A program made the position numbers and the translations under genes. A stretch of DNA of 37,049 nucleotides. It comes from an uncultured beta proteobacterium (GTDB taxonomy: Bacteria > Pseudomonadota > Gammaproteobacteria > Burkholderiales > Burkholderiaceae_C). Shown here one piece after another: positions 8,990-15,537 of the stretch. Location of the stretch: contig CAIWPS010000147.1 in the NCBI GenBank assembly GCA_903914615.1, positions 1-37,049 on the forward strand, read 5' to 3'. Under the pieces are notes generated by a model. It worked only from the letters and a program-made list of their open reading frames with translations, ran no database searches and was not told where the DNA came from. How positions within the stretch are numbered: position 1 is the first letter of the stretch; each line of letters starts with the position of its first letter.

Positions 8990-9249
8990 GCCATGCGCTC
9001 GCACAGCAGGTAGGCCTCGCGGCTCTGGATTTCGCTGAGCGCGTTGTCCCTGGCGATCGCCTTGCCGACGACCGCGTCAAAATTCGCGGGTGTGACGCAC
9101 GCGGAGTACCCCACGCCCGAGTACCCGTTGCGCACGGTCAGGCAGCAGACCGTGACCTGCGTGCCGGGGAATACGTGGTACTGCTCCGTGACGATGAGCG
9201 ACTCGCAGTGTGCGCGGCTCACGGTCGCGCTGCCGGTGGGCTGGGTCAT
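8986..9249 (-). CDS. Phage Gp49-like protein (gp49/66 family)
   Basis: FPGTQVTVCCLTVRNGYSGVGYSACVTPANFDAVVGKAIARDNALSEIQSREAYLLCERM matches the family signature. Confidence 0.85.
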   Translation of the reverse strand: MTQPTGSATVSRAHCESLIVTEQYHVFPGTQVTVCCLTVRNGYSGVGYSACVTPANFDAVVGKAIARDNALSEIQSREAYLLCERMA

Positions 9250-9617
9250 GGCTTGCCTCGCGTGAGGGATTCAACGGCGGTTTGCAGGTTGCCGATAGGC
9301 CCGAGAAACTTGCCGAGCATGCGGTGCTGTTCACGAAGCGCCTCGACGATCGGGGTCTGTGCGGCCACGGTCTGGGCCATGAGGTCCGTCAGCCGATCGA
9401 GCCTGCGCGCCTGCTTGTCGACCTTGCCGTGCAGCGCTTCCACGCGGATCGGCAGCGGCGCCAGGTAGGTGTTTTGCGCGTGCACGTTGAGCTCGACGCC
9501 CCCGTACCGCTCCGCGTTGGCCTTCTCGAGCTCCTCCAGGCGCGCCGCGAGCTCGCGCAGTGCGCCCGGTACCGAGCGGGGCCGCTTCGCCGGCGCGCGT
9601 GGCGTTCGCGGCTTCAC
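9246..9617 (-). CDS. Hypothetical coiled-coil protein
   Basis: 123 aa; predicted helical; ATGA overlaps both sides. Confidence 0.65.
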   Translation of the reverse strand: MKPRTPRAPAKRPRSVPGALRELAARLEELEKANAERYGGVELNVHAQNTYLAPLPIRVEALHGKVDKQARRLDRLTDLMAQTVAAQTPIVEALREQHRMLGKFLGPIGNLQTAVESLTRGKP

Positions 9618-10054
9618 CGGCTAACGTCCGCGCGGCGCAGGATGGTCACGCGCACGCCGTAGGTTTTCTCGACGACGGCGATCTTCACCCGGCTGGTCTG
9701 CGTCATAACGCCCTTCGTGTCCTCGATGGTGACGACGTCGTCGGCTGAACCGCTGCGGTTCCACACGACGAGAAAGTCCGCACGGTAGACCACACGGGGC
9801 GCGACGTCAAACGGCACTTGCCGCAGGAAGTACCGGACCTGGCCCCACTGCACCAGCTGCACGAGCTCGCGGTAGCGGTCCGCCTCGAGCTTGGAATCGA
9901 AGCGGATGCCGTTGCAGACCGTCGCCCGGTTCGCGAATTTCCCGCCGACGCGCTCGCTGAGCACGGGTGGCAAGTCCGCCGCACCGCCGCGCCGGCGCGC
10001 GTAGGCGGTCCAGGCGCTACGCGTCACGGGCACCCTCCGCACGGTCATAGCCAC
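9614..10054 (-). CDS. DUF1064-type nuclease-like protein
   Basis: FDSKLEADRYRELVQLVQWGQVRYFLRQVPFDV...YRADFLVVW...VTIEDTKGVMTQTSRVKIAVVEKTYG. Confidence 0.82.
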   Translation of the reverse strand: MAMTVRRVPVTRSAWTAYARRRGGAADLPPVLSERVGGKFANRATVCNGIRFDSKLEADRYRELVQLVQWGQVRYFLRQVPFDVAPRVVYRADFLVVWNRSGSADDVVTIEDTKGVMTQTSRVKIAVVEKTYGVRVTILRRADVSR

Positions 10055-10226
10055 AGGCGTTTTTGGCCGCGGCCAGGGACAGGAACGTCCCGAGCGGGTG
10101 CAGCCGGGTCCCGCCCATGAGCCGCTCGACGCGGTAGGCCCTCCAGCACTCCGGGCGGATGTACGTCACCCGGTAGCCCTCCGCGTGGTGGGTCCCGAAA
10201 TTTCCGAGCTCCTCGGTCCAGTCCAT
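10017..10226 (-). CDS. Hypothetical protein
   Basis: 69 aa; overlaps the DUF1064 ORF start by 38 bp. Confidence 0.5.
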   Translation of the reverse strand: MDWTEELGNFGTHHAEGYRVTYIRPECWRAYRVERLMGGTRLHPLGTFLSLAAAKNACGYDRAEGARDA

Positions 10227-10277
10227 GGCCTTCTCCCCCTTGCCAAACTTCTCGGCTCCGCGGTCGCTGCCGCAAAG

Positions 10278-10610
10278 TTATCCACAGGGCTCTAGATTCT
10301 TAGGATTTGTTCTTAGTTCTAGTTCTGGTCCGCATTTTGTCCGCAATGTGTCCGCATTGCGTCCGCACCGCGTCCGCTCGCGTGGTACGCTTGCGGTCGG
10401 CGTCGACTGCCCGACGCTTCGCTAAGGTGCCGTTATGATTGTGGAAATTCGGGAGCGTTACCTGGCCGTCGACGACTTGAAGCCACTCCGGCGGGAGGAG
10501 GTCGCAGATGCCCTTAATGCCGGTGAATTGGTCTACGTCGTCCGGAGTGAACGGAGTACGGTCGAAATCATCCACAGCCTGCTCACAGGTTATCCACAGG
10601 ATACTCACAG
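10278..10610. promoter_or_regulatory. Putative replication origin region
   Basis: TTATCCACA at 10278 and 10590, near-match TCATCCACA at 10568, five GTCCGC units at exact 11-bp spacing (10328-10377). Confidence 0.65.
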
Positions 10611-10791
10611 CCCCGATGGCCATGGCGACAAACGCATTATGGTCAATCGGGGTTTGAGTTCCGCCGGTGACGCGGCCCCGATCGCGGGCGGCTAACTCGC
10701 GCGCGATTCGGTGGATCCGTGCATCCAGGTAAAGGCTCTTTTCGAGCTTGACCCAGGGGCCCTGGTGGGCTGGCCGTGGGGGCCTCGTCAT
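10300..10791 (-). CDS. Putative phage replication-initiation protein
   Basis: 163 aa; GPWVKLEKSLYLDARIHRIARELA...LPNFHNHNGTLAKRRAVDADRKR resembles phage replication proteins with 'NFxxHNGxxAKxRA' followed by a low-complexity basic tail; iterons and DnaA boxes lie in the gene. Confidence 0.6.
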   Translation of the reverse strand: MTRPPRPAHQGPWVKLEKSLYLDARIHRIARELAARDRGRVTGGTQTPIDHNAFVAMAIGAVSILWITCEQAVDDFDRTPFTPDDVDQFTGIKGICDLLPPEWLQVVDGQVTLPNFHNHNGTLAKRRAVDADRKRTTRADAVRTQCGHIADKMRTRTRTKNKS

Positions 10792-10988
10792 GGCGCCGGC
10801 GGCGTGCGCACGCGCCGATAGGACTCGTAGGCCTCGAGCCCGAGGTAGGCCAGCAGCCGGGGTCCTGGCAGCTTGCGGCCATTGAGGACCTTGCCGACAA
10901 AGGCGCCAGAGACGCCCGCCTCACGGCCGACGTCCCGCAGGGTGCGGCCGCGACAGCGGGCGGCCAGTTCGCGTTGTGCTAGGTTCAT
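10788..10988 (-). CDS. HTH (Cro/XRE-like) transcriptional regulator
   Basis: 66 aa; TLRDVGREAGVSGAFVGKVLNGRKLPGPRLLAYLGLE. Confidence 0.72.
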   Translation of the reverse strand: MNLAQRELAARCRGRTLRDVGREAGVSGAFVGKVLNGRKLPGPRLLAYLGLEAYESYRRVRTPPAP

Positions 10989-11013
10989 GGCGCAAGGTTA
11001 GTGCGATACCCGC

Positions 11014-11072
11014 TAGACCGCAACGGTTAAACTGTGCGCTGCGTCGTTGACGGCGATACCGCAGCGGTCTAC
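11014..11072. promoter_or_regulatory. Paired operator-like palindromes in the divergent promoter region
   Basis: ACCGCAACGGT (11017-11027) and ACCGCAGCGGT (11058-11068); TTGACG...TACCCT brackets the second one. Confidence 0.6.
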
Positions 11073-11104
11073 CCTACGAGACGTCACAGTCACGAGGGAG
11101 TCGC

Positions 11105-11584
11105 ATGCAATATCCCAGAATCGTCGCGCAGACCGGCCGGACCCACATTTACCGGGTCGAATGGTCGCCCAGCGCTTTCACCTTCCATGACACGCACGCG
11201 CAGTGCGTGGCTGCCATTCTCACGCGCGGGATGGTCCCGCCTATCGAGGAGTTTCCCTATGCGTCGCCTGCCGCCGTTTCATTGGACGGAGCTCCTGGCA
11301 CCGGGCCTGCTGCTGGTGTTCCTGCTCCTGGTGCTGCTGGTCGTGATCCGCGGCCTGCTCGCGCAGCCGAGCCTGACGTTGTGAGCGGGGCAGGACTGGC
11401 CGCGGTGCGGCTGCTGCCCACGATGACGCTCGAGCAGGCGGATGCGTGGTGCCAGGCTAACCGCATGGCACTGGTGATCGGCTACCGCCGCACGGCGCCT
11501 GGCGAGCGCGTGCCGACGTTTACGGCGGTGCCGATCGACGGGCCGCAGAACCTGCCGGCGCTGCTGCGCGAGCAGGCCCTTTGA
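11105..11584 (+). CDS. Hypothetical protein, first ORF of the plus-strand operon
   Basis: GAGGGAG just upstream of ATG 11105; 159 aa open frame; the central part is low-complexity Pro/Ala and may be two genes (see findings). Confidence 0.55.
   Translation: MQYPRIVAQTGRTHIYRVEWSPSAFTFHDTHAQCVAAILTRGMVPPIEEFPYASPAAVSLDGAPGTGPAAGVPAPGAAGRDPRPARAAEPDVVSGAGLAAVRLLPTMTLEQADAWCQANRMALVIGYRRTAPGERVPTFTAVPIDGPQNLPALLREQAL
11259..11384 (+). CDS. Embedded small single-TM protein (41 aa)
   Basis: MRRLPPFHWTELLAPGLLLVFLLLVLLVVIRGLLAQPSLTL*; GAGGAG 8-10 nt upstream of ATG; out of frame within the 159-aa ORF. Confidence 0.5.
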   Translation: MRRLPPFHWTELLAPGLLLVFLLLVLLVVIRGLLAQPSLTL

Positions 11585-11868
11585 GCGCGGCGGAGCGGGC
11601 CATCATGGCAGCGAGCACCTACGCGCTTCGCGAGCGCGGGGTGCCGCTCTTTTTCCGCATGCTCACGCCGGAGGACCAGGCCATATGGGACCGCCTGGCG
11701 CCGACGGGCACGCCGCGTGCGCAGCTGTTTTATCAGTCGCTGTCCACCGATTGGGAGGACCTGACGACGTGCCTGGTGGCATCGCACTTCGCCGCCAACG
11801 CGGCGCCAGGCTGGCATGCGCGCAAACACGCCCTTTCGGACTTCGCCGTCCGAGCGCTGCTGCCATGA
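11581..11868 (+). CDS. Hypothetical protein (TTG start)
   Basis: 95 aa; 4-bp overlaps with both neighbours. Confidence 0.65.
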   Translation: MSAAERAIMAASTYALRERGVPLFFRMLTPEDQAIWDRLAPTGTPRAQLFYQSLSTDWEDLTTCLVASHFAANAAPGWHARKHALSDFAVRALLP

Positions 11869-12335
11869 AGGCGGGAATACGGCGGCTCCAGGGGGCGTGG
11901 GAGGTTGTCGTTGGCGTGCTGCTGATGCGCCTGGCACGTGGCGAGGCCATCGTCACGCGCCAGGACCTGGCAGCGCTGCCGATGGATCGGGTGCTGTTGG
12001 CAACCGAGTCCGAGGACGGCGAGGCGCTGGCGCTGATTTTCTGCACGCCGGAGGCGGCGCAGGAAATCAAGCAGGTACGCGGCGCGGACGTGACGACGTT
12101 GCAGTCGATGTACCAGAAACTCGCCGCGGTGCTGCTTTGGAAGTACGCGAAGGATGGCACGGTCATCACGCAGGCGGACCGGCGCGCGCTGCCCGTTGAC
12201 CGCGTGCTGCTCGTGCACGGCCACGCGGATGACCTCGAGTTGCGCTACGTGCCGCTCGAGGAGGCCCGCGCGGTCGCCAGGCGCGAGCGCGATAACGAGG
12301 GCCGGATCATTCTGCCGGGCCTGGAACCGAAGTAA
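11865..12335 (+). CDS. Hypothetical protein with two tandem copies of a ~60-aa domain
   Basis: 156 aa from the ATGA start; internal repeat (LLMRLARGEAIVTRQDLAALPMDRVLLATESEDGEALALIF / LLWKYAKDGTVITQADRRALPVDRVLLVHGHADDLELRYV). Confidence 0.72.
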   Translation: MKAGIRRLQGAWEVVVGVLLMRLARGEAIVTRQDLAALPMDRVLLATESEDGEALALIFCTPEAAQEIKQVRGADVTTLQSMYQKLAAVLLWKYAKDGTVITQADRRALPVDRVLLVHGHADDLELRYVPLEEARAVARRERDNEGRIILPGLEPK

Positions 12336-12349
12336 CGAGGGAGAGGGAC

Positions 12350-12565
12350 ATGCCCAACGGATCGACGAACGCCCTACAGGTGCAGGCTGACGCGCACACG
12401 CGGCTGGTCTGCTCGCGTGACGATGGCCAGGACGCGACGTGGTGGAACCCGGCGACGGGTTCGCTGTTTTGCGCCGACTGCGCCTGCCGCATCCATTTCC
12501 TGGCGGAGCGACTCGAGCAGCCGCCGCCGCTGGTGCCCGTGCAGGTGCGGCAGGTGATGGCATGA
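12350..12565 (+). CDS. Small Cys-containing hypothetical protein
   Basis: 71 aa; GAGGGAGAGG upstream; LVCSRDDGQ...FCADCAC. Confidence 0.6.
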   Translation: MPNGSTNALQVQADAHTRLVCSRDDGQDATWWNPATGSLFCADCACRIHFLAERLEQPPPLVPVQVRQVMA

Positions 12566-13023
12566 AGCACTACAAGGTGCCCGGTTTTTTCCTGGGAGTG
12601 CGGCCGTGGCTCGCACGCTTTCCGGTCGTGCTGGCCTCGGAGCACGCGATCGCCATGGATGCGACCAAGACGGCCGCGCGCGCGTGGGTGGAGCACACGC
12701 GCCAGCTGGTCGCGCAGAACGTCGACGCCACCGCAGGCTTTGCCACGGAGGTCGGCCGGCGGCATGCCGTCTCGAGCCAGGCGGCCGAGTTGCGCCGGCA
12801 GCGCGACGACCTGGCGCGGATCCACGCGGACGACGCGACGCGCATCGCCGAGCTCGTGAACGAGCGCAATCATTTCCGGGACCAGTTGGCGACGATCGCC
12901 CGCCGGCAGGTCCAGGATCCCGCGGCCCTGGCCGCACTGACGCTGCGCGAATGGGAGGGCAAGCGCACGCAGCGCCGCCTCGGCCCCCAGACGCCCAGCA
13001 AACCGAGAGGGACCAAGACATGA
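12562..13023 (+). CDS. Hypothetical coiled-coil protein
   Basis: MKHYKVPGFFLGVRPWLARFPVVLASEHAIAMD...; ATGA overlaps at both ends. Confidence 0.65.
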   Translation: MKHYKVPGFFLGVRPWLARFPVVLASEHAIAMDATKTAARAWVEHTRQLVAQNVDATAGFATEVGRRHAVSSQAAELRRQRDDLARIHADDATRIAELVNERNHFRDQLATIARRQVQDPAALAALTLREWEGKRTQRRLGPQTPSKPRGTKT

Positions 13024-13340
13024 CACTCAACCACAACCTGAGCGTCGCGACGCTCCTCGCGACCGCGCACGCCCTCGTGCGCCGCGGATTCGAGACGGAC
13101 CTCCTGCGGCAAGGGCCGCTGGCCGCGAAGGAACGCCCGCGGTCGCGGGGCTTCCGGTTCTCGCAGGTGCGCTCGCCGTATTTTTTGTCGCCGACGGTCA
13201 CGACGTATGACCGGCGCGGCCCGGACACGCTCATGGCCGCGCAGGACAAGCGCGTCCGCAAGGCCCTCAAGAGGGTGCGCGACCAGAACCGATGCGCGCA
13301 CGGGCAGCTGGCGCGGCAACCGCTGCGGGGGCTGCTGTGA
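13020..13340 (+). CDS. Hypothetical basic protein
   Basis: MTLNHNLSVATLLATAHALVRRGFETDLLRQGPL...; ATGA/TGATG junctions. Confidence 0.62.
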   Translation: MTLNHNLSVATLLATAHALVRRGFETDLLRQGPLAAKERPRSRGFRFSQVRSPYFLSPTVTTYDRRGPDTLMAAQDKRVRKALKRVRDQNRCAHGQLARQPLRGLL

Positions 13341-13597
13341 TGGGCACCGTATCGGTCAACGTCCAAGCGCAGGTGTTCGTCGACGAGGAGGTCGACGTCG
13401 AGCTCCGCGAGCTCGTCGAGGACCTTACCGACGACCAGGCGCAGGAACTCCGCGAGCTTCTCGAGCGCAGGCTTGCCCTGGCCGGCAATGGCCGCGGCGA
13501 CTTGCTCGAGGCGGCGTACCTCGCCATGCGCGGCCGCGCGGACTGCCCGGACGTGCTGCGCGAGTATTTTTGGAAGGTGCTGGGGAGGGTGTTATGA
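13340..13597 (+). CDS. Hypothetical acidic protein
   Basis: MGTVSVNVQAQVFVDEEVDVELRELVEDLTDDQAQELRELLERR...; TGATG start coupling. Confidence 0.65.
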   Translation: MGTVSVNVQAQVFVDEEVDVELRELVEDLTDDQAQELRELLERRLALAGNGRGDLLEAAYLAMRGRADCPDVLREYFWKVLGRVL

Positions 13598-13941
13598 CGG
13601 ATCAGTTGCAGGAGCCCGCCACGTTCGTGTGGAAGCCCATGGGCATGATGCTCGAGCGCGTGCATGGCACGTTGGTTGACGAGGCGGCGCCGCGGTTCGT
13701 GCTGCTGCTGGACTACCGGCGCGACATCCGCCAGGCGCGGCCGAAGTCGCCCGCCGCCGATGCCGTGTCGTTCGTGGCCATGCGCGAGTGCGAGCGCCTG
13801 CAAGGGTTTCCCGACGACTACACGGCGATCCCGTATCGCGGCAAGCCGGCCAGCGACGGCCCGCGCTACAAGGCGCTGGGGAACTCGATGGCCGTTCCGG
13901 TCATGCGCTGGATCGGCGAGCGGATAGGTCAGGTCAAGTGA
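13594..13941 (+). CDS. Stand-alone C5 cytosine methyltransferase C-terminal fragment (motif IX/X-like)
   Basis: 115 aa; VAMRECERLQGFPDDYTAIPYRGKPASDGPRYKALGNSMAVPVMRWIGERI; no PCQ/ENV catalytic motifs. Confidence 0.75.
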   Translation: MTDQLQEPATFVWKPMGMMLERVHGTLVDEAAPRFVLLLDYRRDIRQARPKSPAADAVSFVAMRECERLQGFPDDYTAIPYRGKPASDGPRYKALGNSMAVPVMRWIGERIGQVK

Positions 13942-13969
13942 AAATCCTGGATGCGGAGGGGGGTTAGAC

Positions 13970-14224
13970 ATGGTCGAACTAAACGATGCGGCGGTGCTGG
14001 ATCAGGTCCGCGAGCACTGGCAATCGGTCGCCGCGCTGCTCGTGTGGAAGCTCGCACCGAACGGGGTGCTTCTCACGGCCGACGATTTTGTGCAGTTCAT
14101 GGCTCAGGATAAGGTTCTGCTCACGCACGGGCACCGTGAGTCGTTTGAATTGCGAATTGTCACGCACGCCGAGGCGCAGCTGATTGCGGCGCACGACCGG
14201 GCGACGAACCGCGGGCGCGCATGA
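13970..14224 (+). CDS. Hypothetical protein, third copy of the ~60-aa repeat domain
   Basis: LLVWKLAPNGVLLTADDFVQFMAQDKVLLTHGHRESFELRIVTHAEAQLIA matches repeat 2 of the 11865-12335 product; RBS GGAGGGGGG upstream. Confidence 0.7.
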   Translation: MVELNDAAVLDQVREHWQSVAALLVWKLAPNGVLLTADDFVQFMAQDKVLLTHGHRESFELRIVTHAEAQLIAAHDRATNRGRA

Positions 14225-14349
14225 AGGAAGGCGCCGGCAAACCGCGTTGGCGGTATAGCCCGAAGCTTTTCCGATGGCAACGCAAACAGTGAGCGAGGGG
14301 GTGAGTACGTTGGCGATTTTCAATCATCCGTGGTTCTTGTGGCTGACTG

Positions 14350-14628
14350 GTGGCCCGTAAGCACTACGCCACGTCGGTGCACCGCTGGCAGATGGGTCGG
14401 TTCTACCGGGCTTACCTGTCAGCGGTGCTCGATGACCATTACGGCCGCGTCGCGTGCGCCGCGCGCCACGCGCAGGTGAGCACGGCGACTTTCTACAAGC
14501 TCTGCCGCCAATATGGCGTGCACGTCACCCACGACACCGGCACGCACCGGCAGCTAATCCGGGCGGCCCGGATCCTTAACCTGCAACGTCGTTGCCGCGC
14601 GCGCCTGGAGGGCCCGCGCCAGCGCTAG
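14350..14628 (+). CDS. Fis-like HTH DNA-binding protein (GTG start)
   Basis: HYGRVACAARHAQVSTATFYKLCRQYGVHV resembles the Fis/NtrC C-terminal HTH. Confidence 0.68.
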   Translation: MARKHYATSVHRWQMGRFYRAYLSAVLDDHYGRVACAARHAQVSTATFYKLCRQYGVHVTHDTGTHRQLIRAARILNLQRRCRARLEGPRQR

Positions 14629-15084
14629 GGTGATGTCCGCAGATTCCGCAAGGTCGCGCAGGCCGGGCCCGATGTCTGGCCCTGGCTGAGCTCCTCCAGG
14701 CAGGCCTGGAAGGCACCCGCTGGCGGTAGTGGCGCCAGGAGCTCCGGAGCCGCCGGTGGCGGCGCTGGACACGGCAGAGCGACCAGGCGCGGGGAGGTAC
14801 ACCCGGATAACAGCAGCAGGCTCAGCGGCAGCAGCAGCGGCTGCGGCGCGCGCCTGGTCGCGCTCGAGTTCATACGCATGCAGTTGTTCCTCGTAATGGC
14901 GGGTGAGCCCCGCGATGGCGGTGGCCCGCTCCGCTGCCGATGTGGCTGCGGCCGCAGCCAGGGCTTTCTCCAGGGCCGCGCGCCCGGCGACGCGCTCATG
15001 CTCCGCGAAGATGGCCAGGGCTGACAGCGCAGCCACGATGAGCCCCACGACGGCGGCAAGGCGGATTTCAGACACGGTCCACAT
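14554..15084 (-). CDS. Rz: Rz-like i-spanin
   Basis: Start MWTVSEIRLAAVVGLIVAALSALAIFAEHERVAGRAALEKAL... after GGAGGTAAGC; N-terminal TM then helical Ala/Glu-rich domain; contains an out-of-frame Rz1. Confidence 0.82.
   Translation of the reverse strand: MWTVSEIRLAAVVGLIVAALSALAIFAEHERVAGRAALEKALAAAAATSAAERATAIAGLTRHYEEQLHAYELERDQARAAAAAAAAEPAAVIRVYLPAPGRSAVSSAATGGSGAPGATTASGCLPGLPGGAQPGPDIGPGLRDLAESADITLALARALQARAATTLQVKDPGRPD
14625..14879 (-). CDS. Rz1: Rz1-like o-spanin lipoprotein nested in Rz
   Basis: MRMNSSATRRAPQPLLLPLSLLLLSGCTSPRLVALPCPAPPPAAPELLAPLPPAG: lipobox LLSGC, Pro-rich; AGGA 8 nt upstream. Confidence 0.85.
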   Translation of the reverse strand: MRMNSSATRRAPQPLLLPLSLLLLSGCTSPRLVALPCPAPPPAAPELLAPLPPAGAFQACLEELSQGQTSGPACATLRNLRTSP

Positions 15085-15166
15085 GCTTACCTCCACGCCG
15101 CCCAGGCGACTAGCGCCCCCAAGGCTGCGGCCAGTGCGGCCCACAGCCAGGGGGAGGGGGACGACG

Positions 15167-15535
15167 CTAGGCCACCGTTAAACCCGTCGGCGCTGCCGGC
15201 GCGGCGATCGGCTGCCACGTGAACTGGTACTCCGCCGACCAGGCGGACGGGCCCGGTGGCGTGGCGGCCAGTGTCTTGACGGCGACGGCGTAGTCATGGC
15301 CGGCGACCATGGCACCCGAGGTATAGAGCAGGGACAGCGCCTCCGCGACCGTGGTCGCGTTGGTGCTGGCGGTGTTGGGGTAGGTGCCCACGGCGCTGCC
15401 GGTGGCAGCCAGGTCGCGGATGCCCACCATGTAGCCGCTGATTTCGCCGGCGGGCACGAGGTTGCCATTGATGTCGAGGTTGTCCGCGTTCCAGCTGGCG
15501 ACCGGGGCGGGGTTGGTGACGATCGGTAGTGTCAT
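15167..15535 (-). CDS. Ig/fibronectin-III-like protein in the lysis region
   Basis: MTLPIVTNPAPVASWNADNLDINGNLVPAGEISGYMVGIRD...APAAPTGLTVA; GGAG 7 nt upstream of ATG 15535. Confidence 0.72.
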   Translation of the reverse strand: MTLPIVTNPAPVASWNADNLDINGNLVPAGEISGYMVGIRDLAATGSAVGTYPNTASTNATTVAEALSLLYTSGAMVAGHDYAVAVKTLAATPPGPSAWSAEYQFTWQPIAAPAAPTGLTVA

Positions 15536-15537
15536 GG

